Assembly (NCBI GenBank): GCA_030248225.1
Contig: JASANE010021275.1
Location: 61,453-125,452, forward strand
Length of the DNA stretch: 64,000 nucleotides
DNA from: Trileptium ribeirensis
Taxonomy: Eukaryota > Nematoda > Enoplea > Enoplida > Thoracostomopsidae
Direction of reading: 5' to 3'
A program made the translations under genes and the position numbers. Shown piece by piece: positions 36,701 to 49,819 of this stretch (the stretch's first letter is position 1; every line of letters starts with the position of its first letter). Under the pieces are notes generated by a model. That model worked only from the letters and a program-made list of their open reading frames with translations, had not been told where the DNA came from and made no database searches.

Positions 36701-37978
36701 TAAATATATGATCATTCTACTTTTTATTCTATATTCGTCAATATTTAAGATTGTATCTGATTTTTTGAGTGTCAGTAAAACGGAGGCAGTAAAACTCCAG
36801 CTGGATGTCTGCAAACAGTTACAACCCTGAGATTTAAGCAGAACGCCCTGGTGAATTATGTCCAGACTGGAGTCCGCAGAGTTACGATATATCACCCCTA
36901 ACGTTAAGTGGATGTCTGCAAACAGGTCAAAGCATAACATCTTGTTGAATTCTATTCACACAGCAACCCCAGAGCGCCAACAGAATCACCCCTAATGGAA
37001 GTAATTCAAAATAACAGTGCTACCATGCGACATGCAAATGCATATATTTATTCATGTAAAACCTTGGAACAAGATTTGTACAATTTGATGTTATGTTCAC
37101 ACGTGTTCCGAAATACGTTTTAGTGCAAATGCTGGTACCACACAAAGTTCTTTCAAATTTCTTGCTGATATAGTAGCAACAAAAACAGCTGTGTGTCGCG
37201 CATAGTTTATTTAACAATTTTTCCCGCATTTTTCAGTACATTGGCTATACAAACAAACAAATATTGAAGGAAAATTTATTTAATGTTTCTAATAGGAGTA
37301 AAACGGTTCCATATGTATCAAAATCATCAAATTTTTCAAAATTAAAAACTTTCATGCAAATGTTTTGAGTTACCTAGATTAAACGGAAGTGGGAAAATTT
37401 CATTTAGGACTTCTAATAAGGGTTTGGGGTTCCCCAAATGTTTTTAAATTTAAAAAAAATCGAAAGCTTTCATACAATTGTTTTGAGTACTACAAGATAG
37501 TTCAGAAAGGATGACCCATGTCAAATTTTTCTCCGGGAACGCCATGTGTGATATATCTTGTTGATTTACCCTAGGCCGTACACTGTTTTGCCCAAGTTCC
37601 ACTTTCTGTGTTATTAAAACAATGACCCTGTACCCGTTTTCGTAGATATAACGAAATTTTGCCAAATGTCAGCTCGTCTGGGACAAGTAAAACTATTACG
37701 AACAATGGCTGTATCATCGACGACCGCAGCTAAAATTTGAGCAAAATTAATAAAACGAGTCTTTATGGACTATAGAAAAATTCGGAAAAACAATTTATAA
37801 AGAAAAATGTGGAACCTGCTACATAATACATATAAGCGCGGAGCCGATAGCCGGGTAGGAACTGTGTTTCTGCGCCAGATAAGCATGTAGCAAAACTGAG
37901 GGCCAAGGGTCATGCTGAAATTTCTTTAAAACTTTGTTTCGACACCGGTGAACACGCAGTGCCCCCAAATACGTAATA
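33771..37978. other. Region upstream of zfr, no gene recognised
   Basis: It may hold the zfr promoter and a 5' UTR exon, but no signal fixes them. A cluster of GTTGTTAC / GTAACAAC motifs lies at 35058-35240. Open frames of about 100 codons here show no family motif. The rest is AT-rich and unrecognised. Confidence 0.5.
35058..35240. repeat. Cluster of GTTGTTAC / GTAACAAC motifs
   Basis: At least seven occurrences of GTTGTTAC or its complement in about 180 bp, in both orientations. No regular period. Function unknown. Confidence 0.6.
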
Positions 37979-39034
37979 TGTAACAGGCCCGTCCGGCCCC
38001 GTTACGACTGTTTTCAGGATTCTCGCGGGTCACGTTCGTCTATGAAGCGCCGCATTTCATCAATGGATCGTTTCACGTAAAAATGCCGTTTGTTATCAGT
38101 GTACCGCTGTATCACTAAACTGTTGTATATAAAAATGTCATATGTTATCAGTGCATCGTTGTATCAGTGAACCGCTTATATAAAAAATTGTCGTAAGTTA
38201 TCAATGTATCGATGTATAACTGAACCGTTTATATAAAAAATTGTCGTAAGTTATCAATGTATCGTTGTATCAGTGAACCGTTTTATATAGAAATGTCGTA
38301 TGTTATCAATGTACCGCTGTATCAGTAAACCGTTGTATATAAAAATGTCATATGTTATCAGTGCATCGTTGTATCAGTGAACCGTTTATATAAAAAATTG
38401 TCGTAAGTTATCAATGTATCGTTGTATCAGTGAACCGTTGTATATAAAAATGTCGTAACGTTATCAATGTATCGTTGTATCAGTGAACCGTGTCGTATAA
38501 GAATGCCGTATATCTTTATTCGAGTGGTCTTCGCATTATTTGCTGAATTCCTACCGGGATGAGTGTTTCGATCCGAACAAACTAAGGGAACGTAAGCTGT
38601 TTCAACCGACTTGCAAGGTTGGATACTGAGCCCTGCACCGATAGGAAAGGAGAAGCCCGCAGAACCCCAACCAGCTGTCACTAAACACTAAATCTTTAAC
38701 GGTTATGACCGTCCGGGAATAGGAGGCCCCTGGCTGCACGTTCAAATTAACAAGTTTAATAAGACAGAAATCAAAATTATTAAGTTTACTTGGTTTTAGT
38801 TGTATACTAAGCAATGGTCACGGAAATCACAATGCGCAACCAACTAAGTTACACGTACGGTACTTTTGGATCTTACAAAGAACGACGGATACCGGGTTAA
38901 TTTGATGGCCCGCACCCGTCTAGGGCAGTATCATCCGGGAATAACCGGAGCAGGTTGGTAGAACATTTTGAGGACTATTGTTGGACACTAAAATTGCCCC
39001 GGACAACGCCTGAACCTCGCTTGTAACGTATAAA
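37979..39034 (+). repeat. LTR-like repeat, left copy 1 (incomplete)
   Basis: It begins TGTAACAGGCCCG, includes the 53-bp minisatellite at 38085-38505, and then a block from about 38699 to 39025 that matches the minus-strand repeat at 52084-51750 (for example ACCGTCCGGGAATAGGAGGC, then a TACCGGGTTAAT block). It stops where a second repeat start occurs at 39035, suggesting nested insertion or partial tandem duplication. Confidence 0.75.
38085..38505 (+). repeat. Minisatellite of about 53-bp units (about 8 copies)
   Basis: Unit pattern: AACCGTTTATATAAAAAATT, GTCGTAAGTTATCAATGTAT, CGTTGTATCAGTG, with variants. It lies about 105 bp inside the repeat start, the same relative place as the 25-bp array in the right copy, with which it shares AACCGTTT(T)(G)TATA.AAAAT. 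Confidence 0.9.
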
Positions 39035-41960
39035 TGTAACAGGCCCGTTCCGGCCCGTTACGTTTATTTTACAAGTTTCGGCGTCAAAATTTCTTAAACG
39101 TGTCTCCACTCGAACAAGACACAGTTTACTGGAACTAGATTTTCAGGTGTTGCAGGATGCCATGGTTATTGATAATTGCTTTGTTAATATTGCCATTTTA
39201 GTACATTCAGCTTGTTATAAATGTGTTTTGCCATTGTTTTTATGCCACTGCATGTTTTATTATAATCGTATATCATGTCGAACGAGTTTACTCAGGTACT
39301 CCGGAGGCCCGATTAGGGCGAGGGTACAAATTTAGAAAAGAATAGGAAAGAGCCTGCAACTGGCAACAAGATAGGGGATCTGAACGGAACTTGACTACTT
39401 CCCCCATTTCCCTATTGGAAATTCAAAATTCCTACCGTCCGGGAATAGGAGGCCTCTGACAATTTTAAGGGGATGGGAAGTGATCAAAATCAAGACTATC
39501 GGTTTTGCCTGGTTCAAACAAACTATAGCTTAAAGGTCGCGAAAGTAAGCTGAAACAAAAGGGTTACGGTAGTTTCCGATTATTCGGAAATAACGGCCAT
39601 CGGGCTCGTTTATCGGCCCATAACCGTCCAACGGTTGAGATTTCCCGGAAACGTCCCGAGTACTTTCCGGTAGCGAATTCTTATGGCTTTCGAACGAGCT
39701 CAAAATATAACAAATCGCTGGAGGATTTCCTAAGATATTCTAGGGACGAACAGGCGAAGGTCCAATTAACAGCCAATACTTACGCTAGGTTTGGCTGGTG
39801 ACCATGGTTCCGAGTAGATATGACCTAAATATATATGTGGACATATAGCGATATATATATGTGTGTACATGTGTGCTACTTGATTTTCCCGTCCCGATAC
39901 TTCTATTTTTCCGGCCCCACTGGACAAATCCTCCCTTTTTATAGCACCTTGACCGCCCCAAAATCGCTTGATCAGCGCTCTAGCGGCTGGTCTCTCTTCT
40001 TGCCGTCGAATCATTGATCGGAATTGTGAGTGCTTCCAAGTAAATTACCCATTGAGACATCTAACGAGACCAGACGGGTCTCGACCTGACCAGTCATTCC
40101 GCTGTTATATAACTTATTTCCCTGTTTTATAATGTACCACGAAAATTCAACATATAATTCCGTCCGTTTGTAGCAAGCCCGTATTTGACCTTTGACCCTA
40201 AATGAGCCCCTGCGACCCCCCATTCTACTCGCCTGTTTTTGGCAAGTACAACGATATACGGCGGGCCTTCGTTCGACTGCCCGCTGACACGCTATAACTC
40301 GTTAAAGTGATCCTAGTCTGGAAAACCCGACTATAGGTGGGCACGAAACGCCCGAAAATTTATGCCAAACTCGAAAATAGGCAAATTGCCTCTCATTGCG
40401 TTCGCCACGCCGAAATATCTCCAAATATACCCGGCTGGTCTCCGTCAGTTGCCCCGTTAACCCGGGACGGCCGACAAAAGCGCCCCCACCACCATCGACA
40501 CTCTCTATCTGTAGTGATTTTAGTGCCCCTCTAACCGCTGCCGTTAGGGGAGGGAAAACGGATTGAAATCGCCTTTACAAGGCGAGTCCAACGGTACCCG
40601 ACGGGCGTCGCTCCACCCAACCGTTAGCGCGGAAAAGTCCGCTGAAACCCTCTATATTATATATGTCAGGATCACAAAACTGGATCCCGACTCACCACTA
40701 CGTCTACCCCCCTCGTGTTTATTATTATTCGGCCCCGTTCTTCGTCCTGGGACCGAATTTCACCCCAGCCCCTCGAAAATCCCTCGGGGATCCCCTGTCC
40801 CGTTTTCCTTCTCGTGCCCCTTCTCTTCCGCTTTGCGTCCTCGTTTTTCTGCTCTTTTCTCTCTCTAACCGACTTCTTTGGTCGGTTGTCGCTGTTGCCG
40901 TCGCTGTGGCTGTGTTGTATTTGTTGTTGTTGTTGTGGTTGCCGTGAAGTTGTTGCTGTTGTTGTTGTTCTTTGTGTTCCTGATGTGGACTTGACCGACC
41001 TTTCTGTCGCTCAGGTCGCCACTGTATCTTGTGTGTATTGTATGTTTATGTGCTCATGAGTATTTGTTTGTATGTGTGTATATGTATATAGATATATATG
41101 TATATATGAACTTATATACGGGAACATGACAAAAAATAAGACGAACGGGGACAGGACATATAAAACGAAGCTAAATTTGTAAGTTTTACGGACGAACGGG
41201 ACACAGACGACTAGGGAGGACGGGGGGTATGTTTAGGGCCCTCCCGTGGGTTCCTGAGGCCCCTGACTAGGGCCCCTGATAACTCAAAGGATACATAGGA
41301 ATGTGCCGCGTCCCCAACTGCTAAATAAGCTCATTCCTGCCATCTGTTCCCCCTTTGGGACGTCTAAAGACGTCCTATCTGGATATTTGAAAAGCTGTCA
41401 GATAGGAATGTTTGGCTTTATCTTATAAGCCGACATGTAAACGTGCAATGTTTGCACGTTTGCCATTGGGTTCGCTAGTAATCGACGAGTTAGCCGACGA
41501 AACTATGATGAATGAGGACAAGAAGATAGGACTCACCCAGTATAAGGACACATTCTCAGCTTATTTCAAGCAAATCTATGCATAAAAGTTGACTTTCAAA
41601 TTTGAATCTGACGGGTGATCCAATCATTTTCGTGGGACAGTTGGGGGATAACGGACAATTTAGGTTAGGTAAGAGATTTAAGAGATTTGAGTGATGAATA
41701 TTGCACAAGTTTTTGGCATAAATTTGAAAATGATAATGGGAAAGGGTTCAAATTTTCATTGGAATTTGGGTTAAATTTGCAGATGTTTGACCTCCGAGTA
41801 TTCGGAGGATTCAAACTTGATGTCGGCGATTTCGATTGAAGCCGACTCTCTTTAACGGGGTCCCAGGGTTTACGATATCTGTCAAAAGTAAAATTTGGGG
41901 AATTTTTCGATTGGGCGCCCGGGTTTGAACTTGAAAAAGTGGGCGTCCAAAGATCACCGA
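39035..41960 (+). repeat. LTR-like repeat, left copy 2
   Basis: It begins TGTAACAGGCCCGTTCC. It matches the minus-strand right copy in order: ACTTACGCTAGGT at 39779, the AGTCCAACG...GGGCGTCGCTCC block near 40600, AACCGACTTCTTTGGTCGGT at 40867, GAGGGCCC-type blocks near 41240, the CCTCCGAGTATTCGGAGG hairpin at 41791 and AAAAAGTGGGCGTC near 41940. It lacks the minisatellite. No long ORF with a known domain. Many short hairpins (see findings). The inner boundary is unresolved. Confidence 0.75.
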
Positions 41961-42904
41961 TGATTTGATGGCGACAAAATCGCTATCCTTCAATATAGGC
42001 GAAAATTTTGAAACGACGACTACCGCGTCGACTCTCGGAATCAGTTCGACTTCGGCAGCGCGGAGTTCGGTCGACTCTACTGACCGGCTCCGACGCTTGG
42101 ATTTCATAGTTGATTTCGCAACTATTTTGCTTTCCCGTGCTTTCTTTCTTTCACTTGTGGTTTGCGTGTGGAATGGAATTCGATTGTTGGAGGACCCGCG
42201 TAGACATCTCCCGTCTCGCGGAAGGGGACTAGTGATTGCTGTCCCGGACCGAACACTGTAAGTCAGGAAGAGAACCGAGTGTATGGGGGTTTATTTTCCC
42301 CAGATCTAAATGTAACAGACCATTGAAATTTGACTAGTTGTCGCACGATTTCACTCTCGATAGCTTGACCAGACGCCCGTCGGAGGACGTCTTATTTTCC
42401 CACGTCAACAGGTTATGAGTCGTTTAAGATAAGTTGTGTGCACCGTCATGTAGCTGTGTCCCAACAGTATGCTTTTACTGCTTGGGACATTATAATAGTA
42501 AGCTCTGACTATTGCTCTTGTCCGTATTTACTTAGCTAGGCTTTGCGGACAAAAATGGCGTAACGGCCGAATCTGTAGGACAAACAGGAGTGTCTCCCCT
42601 CACTGTTTTCACTAATAAATTTTTAAATTTGTTTTAAGCATGTGTATTTGACATAGACAGCAGTCACCGCAGTATAATCGTTGTATTTTATTTATGAAAG
42701 CTTTACAGAGGAGTTCACTTTTGTGTGACATTGTGTTCTAAATCAACTTAGTAGACGCCGTGGGGCTTTATATTCGCTAAGCTATTTAAAAAACCCTTGA
42801 AACTGTATTTTCGTGTTTTGTATCATTTATACGGTGTTGTGTAGAAAAAGCAAAACGCGGTAGTTCGGGTCAGAGGTCCGAATGATAGTTGTTACCCCAT
42901 TTTA

Positions 42905-43060
42905 GGACCCTTAGCGAAGTTAAGGTTATTTTTATTTTAACTTCCGATTTTTTTCTGTTTGGTTTGATTTCATAATAAAATGATAAATCCCGATGCCGCG
43001 TTTTTGCGATTAAGGCTCCGGTTGTGGGATTTGAGGCAGGGCACCCTCGTGGTTCCGCTA
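42905..43060 (-). repeat. Dispersed repeat, family 3, copy 2
   Basis: Reverse-complement match to 24075-24215, sharing the CCTTAATCGCAAAAA, GGCATCGG and TTTATCATTTTA blocks. Confidence 0.6.
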
Positions 43061-44963
43061 CCTTAAAATCAGAAATTTGTTCTGACATATAGGCGGCTGA
43101 AAAGTTACACTTGGGGGTTTCCGAGCTTTGAATCGGCTTATCAATTTACAATACATGTAAAAAAACATGCCACGTTTTACGTTTTTAGCTTTCTGTTGAT
43201 CGTTATTACCAGATATCGTATGCGTGATAATCATTGGCCAATAACGGGAGCCGGATGAAACTGCTTTTCTACTTAATGTATATATGTAGTAGTGTGATTG
43301 AATTTGGGCGATATTGTGTGATATCCACATATATCATATCGAGGTATGCTATCGAGAGCTAGTTAGCCGTGCACACAAAAGGTGTAGGTATACGTATATT
43401 TCACTACGCTCTTCAATATCGACAAAATTATTAGTTTTTTTATGTAAAAATTGATCGATGTGTGTTTATAGCTTCCTGGATTTCATCAAAAATGTGTTAT
43501 TAATATTATTTTGGCAAAGCGCCTTCTCAACAAAAAGCATTAATATAGTACTGTTCATAAAAATTCCCACGAACTAATGCGGAAAATTAAAGGCGGCAAG
43601 CCTCACCACAGGTGGTGCAGATGAGGCAGAATTTTCGAGGTGTTACCTCTAATCTACCTCAGTTGTATTTTGGCTTCCCTAGTACGTATAATAAACATAA
43701 ATGGACATAACGGGAACGGGGGATCAAGCACCATGAGGCATCTGACACCTCTGTATCGAAGCGATGAACCTCTTCCCTGAAGCTCTATACCACTGCCTTC
43801 CACTCTGCGCTGCGCACAAGGCATGTGGAAAATTTTAGCAAAATCAGTAGAAAATCGCCAAAAATTGGAGGTAAAATTGTCTAAAATTAGAAAAAATTTA
43901 GAGTTTCATAAAGTCCCGAAACTTTACCCTCTTGCACCGCCGCTAACCGGTTCATGGAATCATAAATTAATTTTATGCATTTCTGACGTCAATTTTAGAC
44001 CCCTATTTCCGATAGACCGCCGTAATTCCGGCACCACTACTGTGATTAGTAATTGTGAGGTGGCAAACCCTTTAATAATTAAAAGCGGTCCAAACGTTAG
44101 AAATAGGGACTTCGGCGTGAAATTGTTTAAAAGATAAGTATGGTTTTATCGCAGATTTCTTCAAATCCCGGGTTCCATCGTTATCGGACATTCGTTTGCT
44201 GCAAGATGGAGGCCCACTTATTACAAAGATGACAACTTGTTGAAATAGCTGTACGTTATAGAAAATATTACGATATACAATGTATATCTAACGAAATGGT
44301 GCGAAATGGAAGACCCAAATGTTTTGCTTCAAAGGTAAGAAATTTGTGCTGTAAGCACAATAAGATAAAACACTATTCTTATTAGCTTTTTAGATATCCG
44401 TTCTTTAGTGCCGTTTACATAGTATCAGAAAAAATACAAGCTTATAAGGGTGAGAGGGCAAACCCTAGAGGCTCGGATTTATCATCAGAACGACGCCCAT
44501 CCTCCCTTCTCAAGATACCCGGTTCTGAAACTCTACACCACCCCTCACACGCCCCATGCTCGCCGAAAACTAGGCAAAACGCGATAAATGCGCCAGCCGG
44601 CCACGGAAGTAATATACAGCGGATGCGTGTTACGTCCAATTTGATTATGTTTACAATTAATTTTGCGTTTGACAGGCGCGGCTTAACGTCCAACAAGGAC
44701 AACAGTCTAGATGCACGCACCTAGTGGATTCACTCATTTTACACTGAAGTTGCATTTGCTGTTCATGTGTGCATTCATGTCAAACGGTAGGTTAAGTTTC
44801 ACGGGAATTGATAACAGTTTGTGAGCGCTGTTTTACATATAATAAGTACAAAAATTCTGCTTAATATTCAAAATCCATATAAGCGTTCGATTTGTCTTGA
44901 ATCGATGTGTGACGTCAAACCGGCTATCCAAAATTTGTTTTATATATCCGCATTATCGATTTT

Positions 44964-45266
44964 ATGACTTGCCAGCTAAAATGTCGTGATACCACTTTCT
45001 GTCAGTGTTGTTATTTAGGTGAGGCTGCCGTGCGAGCAGCCATTGATCACAGCGACCGGCAGATGACGAAACCTCCATCCGTAGTGATAAAGAAACATAT
45101 AAATAATTGCACAGAAAATGGTGTTGACCCCTTTACGGGTGTCAACGAACTAGCAAGAAAATGTTTGTTATTCGAACACCAAGTTCGTTGGGTTATTGAG
45201 CGAGAAATGGAAAAGTTCGAAAGTACGTTTCGATGTCTCTTGCATTCCATATCCTATGGGCAATAA
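44964..45266 (+). other. Unexplained 100-codon ORF, possible exon
   Basis: The ORF has a balanced amino-acid composition, with segments such as DRQMTKPPSVVIKKHI and RWVIEREMEKFE, unlike the low-complexity chance ORFs nearby. A TTGTTATTTAG directly before the GGCTGCCG block at 45020 looks like the TAG-type acceptors of this genome, so the true exon may begin there. I do not recognise the protein. Confidence 0.25.
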
Positions 45267-46059
45267 TTTAAAGGTTACACCCATTGTTATATGAACGTAC
45301 TATAAGGACTTGCTAAGATAAAATATATAATTGCTGTTACCAGATTTGTTTTGTCAATGTTGCTGCTGCTGTTATTCTGCAATTTATGGAACTTGCAACT
45401 TAGAGATATCAGCGGCAAGCGTAGATATGTGATTTGTAAAATTGTTCATCTCAAACTGCGTTGTTGCTCTGATGCCAATAAACGAACCTCTAAAAATTCA
45501 GTGCATAGTTATTGAATACTATATAATAGTTGACCATACCAGCCTTGAGGGGTAATATGTTGTAACCTTCGAAGAAGTGGACAACTTTAGCGCGGTGGTT
45601 CGTGCGATGGAAAGTACCCGACATAGGTATATGCTTAGTAAAGGTTGATATAAGGACCTAAGCTTAGACAAGGCTTAGGTCTGTATATCGAGACCGGCAG
45701 GATTTAGGTTTCACTTATGATCTGACCTCATAGTTTATCATCTGCGAATTTGGACATTATTCGAAATTGTATTGCGTCTACATTTTATATTTTTCTGAAA
45801 AAGTTCATAAAATTCAGTTAAATATTTATTGTTTTAATGAGTTACTTAGAAGAATATGAAACTGCTATAATAGTTAACGGGTAACTGCGGAGTTCTACGT
45901 TGAACAAATTGTAATAAAGGAGTATTTTTGAACTTATCCAGCTTGAAGCCATTTATTTTGAACCATTTAGTTGCACTATAATAATGGTAGCTTGTCAATC
46001 GGTAGCGCGGAATGAAGTCGTTCCCAATCGGCCACGAACACGAAATAGTACCGAACCCG

Positions 46060-46325
46060 ATCAGTCAATCACGCAGAATAATCCCGTTCCAAATCAGGCA
46101 ATAAAACGAGGTAATAACGTTCCCAATCAATAAATAACACGAAGTAATATCGTTCCAAATCAGTCAATAACGCGAAGTAATATCGTTCCAAATCAGTCAA
46201 TAACGCGAAGTAATATCGTTCCAAATCAGTCAATAACGCGAAGTAATATCGTTCCAAATCAGTCAATATCACCAAATAGTATCGGTCCAAATCAATTAAC
46301 GTCGCAAAATACTATCAGTCCGATG
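46060..46325. repeat. 33-bp tandem array (about 8 units)
   Basis: Units follow CGTTCCAAATCAGTCAATAA then CGCGAAGTAATAT. Because the unit is a multiple of three, the minus strand is open and would encode an 11-residue repeat (ERYYFALLTDL), but there is no sign that it is a gene. The four central units are identical, the outer ones diverged. Confidence 0.9.
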
Positions 46326-48541
46326 TAATTAATACCGCGAAATTTTATGCCAGGTAGAATCACGTATACGGTTGATAATGAATTACTAAGCAGCTAGTGA
46401 AGGTAAAATAGTTAACTAATAAGCAATTCTGAAAATGTGCCCGCCACTACGTACGCACAAGGTCAGTTCATACGCCACTGCCATTGGGTTGGAGTCCGAA
46501 TAGTCGGTACGTGACAAAGCCAATTGTTCGAAACGACCAGGGGCACAGAAACAAACACGTAACACACAAGGCTAACATACGTTCAAGTAAACACCAGTAA
46601 TAAACCAAGTACAGCTATCCAAATGCGAGAGGTCTCCACCATTAACAAAAACTATTACAGATAGCGTAGTCCGCACTCATGGCGTATGGATAGAACGAAA
46701 ATTTTAGCTTACGGCATGGGGGTGGAATAAGATTTATACGCCTCACGGCGTATGGTTTGAACAAAAATTTCAAACTCACTACGTGGGGCTGGAAATAAAA
46801 ATTTACGCCTCACGGCGTAGCCCCCATACGTTGTAATAACCGGTGACGCAGCTGCATGGCGCAACTTCCTAACACCATGCCCATACGACCCCGGCTATCG
46901 TAACCTCAAGGGTGGACCGTAAATACAAAATTTTAAACCTATTCTTGGTCAGACCCAAGAAGTTACGCAGCTTAGCAGGCCGCAGGCGCGCTTCACGGGG
47001 TGTGTTCGGACCCCGCCCGAAAGGTTGCGCACGTGTCTAGTATCGGGTATGATTTCTGAGGTCCCCCAGGGAGGCTAGCACCGACACCTGCTCGCAGGTC
47101 ATGGAGCCTAGCCGCTATTCCCTATCCTAGACTCATCGGAAGTTGTTTAATTCTATTTTAGTGATATAAGTGTGGAAATAAAATGTGCAAGTGTCCCTAC
47201 AAATTTGAAGCTCAAGATGAGTTACCTAGTTAAAGTCGTGGTATGCTCCGTGTTAGAGCATTGACCTATGTGGCCCCCACAGGGTTCCGACGAGCCCTGA
47301 GTGTTTAATGTCGGGTTATCAATGGCGTGGCCTGCGCTTATCAGTAAATTCTAAGCAAGCGTACTGGTACTTTGACCAGTGAAGATTTCAGTTTATACAA
47401 ATGGAGAAAATGCATAACAACTTTTGAGTATTTGTCATAAATTAATAAATTTTACTTGTATTATTCGGTACATTTCCTCAGATTTTACTCTTTGATTCCA
47501 GTGAAACACGAAACAACTTTGATAGAAGGCCATGCTCGTCAGGGCTTGCGACATTCTCGCACACAAGCCATGGCGAACAGGGCCTGCTCGTCCGAACGGA
47601 CAAACCAGAAAAAGAAAGCTCCTATCGTCTCGGTGATAATAAGGCGGTACTCGGTGTTTCAAAATACAAAGTTTATTTGCAAAGATCAAAGCTTATCGAA
47701 GGGACGAGTGTTCCAGAAAGCCTGGTGGTATCTTGCTGTGATCGCTGTAGTTCAGCACAGTATGGCGGCACGGGGCGTTAAAAGGAGAACGGGGGAGGCG
47801 CGTGCAGATATTCGCCAAGTTGCGAACTAGGGGCGGTTATCCCTGCTTCACTCAATGCTAGCGAACTACTCAGCTACGCAGCGCACCAAGCAGGTGCCCT
47901 AGAGTGCTTCGGAAAACGCTCCTTAATGCAAGTCACGCTGGGCGACGGATACTTAAGATGGGCGGAGGGAAAAAGCGGTGTTCGGACTGAATACGCGAGC
48001 TCTACAGCTTGGTTGGAGCACTGCCCAAAGCGACACTGACTACCGAATCTGACAAGAGGCGTCCGATCGTCTACTCTCAGGTGCTCAGTAGTGCCTATCG
48101 ATACTTTCGCCCCATTGTATTTGACGACCTTACCTACCTATCAGTACGACTGACCGAACGACGAAGACTGGGGGGGCAAAAGAAGAGGAAAAATGGAACA
48201 GTTTCCTTTAATTCAAGCCGACGGGACACGGTCAGGGTTGCAACGCGGCGTGAGGCGTCCTTTTAGACAACTTGCGGGACAATCATCCAGCCGGTTGATT
48301 TTCCTTTGACTTTGATAGCCAATTAATTTCTCTATGATTTTGCTGTTGGGTTTTGGGCGAGGCGGCGAGTCCTTTTCTGACGGACCGCACCTATCCGAAG
48401 GCTAGGTTACCCTCATTTCCTACCTATCGGGGTCGTTTGAACTACTCGGGCCCTGGGCGATCGGCCCGGGACGCGTTTGCGTCCTTTGGTTTCTCTTTTG
48501 TTGACGTTTCGTCGACTCTCCCTATCGATGCTTTTCCTATT

Positions 48542-48612
48542 ACACTGTATTAATACAGTGTCTCAACTGCACTGTAATGCAATTGAGTTATTACCGACTT
48601 AGTAGTAAAAGT
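48542..48612. other. Three consecutive hairpins
   Basis: A perfect 20-bp palindrome at 48542-48561 (ACACTGTATTAATACAGTGT), a hairpin with 10-bp arms and one mismatch at 48562-48587, and CGACTT...AAGTCG at about 48596-48612 follow one another directly, next to the tRNA-like sequence. Confidence 0.7.
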
Positions 48613-48617
48613 CGATA

Positions 48618-48706
48618 TGTTCCTATGGCTGAATGGTTAAGACATGTAAAAACTGCAGCGGACTTGAATTCTCCGTGCAGGTTCAACTCACTAACTGGGA
48701 AAATAT
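48618..48706 (+). other. Degenerate tRNA-Ser/Leu-like sequence (pseudogene or SINE head)
   Basis: ATGGCTGAATGGTTAAG matches an RNA polymerase III A box, and AGGTTCAACTC, about 50 bases later, resembles a B box. GCGGA...TCCGT could form the long variable arm of a class II tRNA. The acceptor and T stems do not pair well, so it is not a functional tRNA. A tRNA-derived SINE is possible. Confidence 0.35.
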
Positions 48707-49819
48707 AACTGGCTGACAAGGAAACTAAAGGAAAGTGAAACGGGATATATATAGTACATAGCCTAACGGGCACTCATGATAAATAGTGAAACCTGGCTAA
48801 ACTCAGCGATCAACTCGCTCCAAAAGGAAAAAGGGGTTTTGCACTCGCCCGGTTTGGGGCCGAAATGGCCCGGGCGAGGAGGTAAGTTTTCTTTATTTTT
48901 GAAAGTCCTAAAATTTTGTTTGAAGGCGGGGACACAATGTGTTTCTCCCGCAACGGCGGTTTCTAGCGATGGCTCAGAGGGCGAGCCTTAATTCTAGTCC
49001 TTCTGGACAATGGTCTCGAGAGAAGACCATTGCGTATTAGAATAAAGAACACTGGTAAATTTAATTGTTTTGGTCGCGTTCTTATTCGGGTCCAAAACCT
49101 GTGTATTACCGTAGAACGACGCGTCATCGTCCTAGGTCGAGGTAGGCTAATTTTTTGTTCAGCTGGAGGTTCACTCCTCCAGCTCGTTTTCGAATAAAGC
49201 GGGGCTTAGAGGTCGTTTAAAGTTGGTCCGGTCAGTCGTCGCAAAGAAACTCGCACTCAAATGAAATACTTACAGAATCGATTCAAATACCCTACGGTCG
49301 AAGTCAAACAGGTTAAACCGAGACATTCCCTAGAGAGCAATCCGTTTAGACAGCAAACACCTTACGCTCAAGTAGTAATACTTAGAATTTGGTCTGTCTT
49401 TTATAATCCCAAATTTTCTTAACTCGGAGAGCAAGATGAAATTTTAAGGGTTCCCTAAAACCCGACGGAGGCTAGTCCTCCGTCCCTAATCTGCGTTTCT
49501 GTCCAAGCCCAAACACGGCATGAGCGTTGAACATTCCACTAAACTATAGATTTGTAAACCAAAACAACAAGCCATGAAGTAAGTCCCTATGTCAGTGATA
49601 TGCAAGTTTAAGAAAATTTTACCGTGGTCGACTCAGGAATATTCGAAAGCCCCAACTCGAAACGGCAGATCATGTAAAACCTGGACGAAAAGCGTCCATT
49701 TCGGTGTGCCTTACCTATGACCACGGGGAATCAGGAAGACTTCGAATAGGTTTGATCAGTCCTCACTGCACTCTGTACAATCGCCTAACGTCTCCTACGT
49801 CGGAACTCGATATTAATGA

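Larger units (their letters stand above)
41961..48540. other. Region between the facing LTR-like copies, no gene recognised
   Basis: It contains another TGTAACAG start at 42311 that may be a further repeat edge, dispersed repeat family 3 at 42905-43060, an unexplained ORF at 44964-45266, a 33-bp tandem array at 46060-46325, and repeated ACGCCTCACGGCGTA hairpins at about 46738 and 46803. Other open frames show no family motif. Parts may belong to the inner ends of the two LTR-like repeats. Confidence 0.5.

Noticed and set aside
38085..38505. Repeat array that could be mistaken for CRISPR
   Set aside because: Units are contiguous and diverged with no unique spacers, in a eukaryotic LTR-like repeat.
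40563..41059. ORFs in the left LTR-like repeat, with a counterpart on the minus strand at 50835-51131
   Set aside because: The two translations are similar only because the DNA repeats are homologous. Both are Pro/Ser/Arg-rich with no domain and are interrupted in neighbouring copies.
47456..47830. 124-codon plus-strand ORF
   Set aside because: No family motif, splice context or homology to another part of the window.
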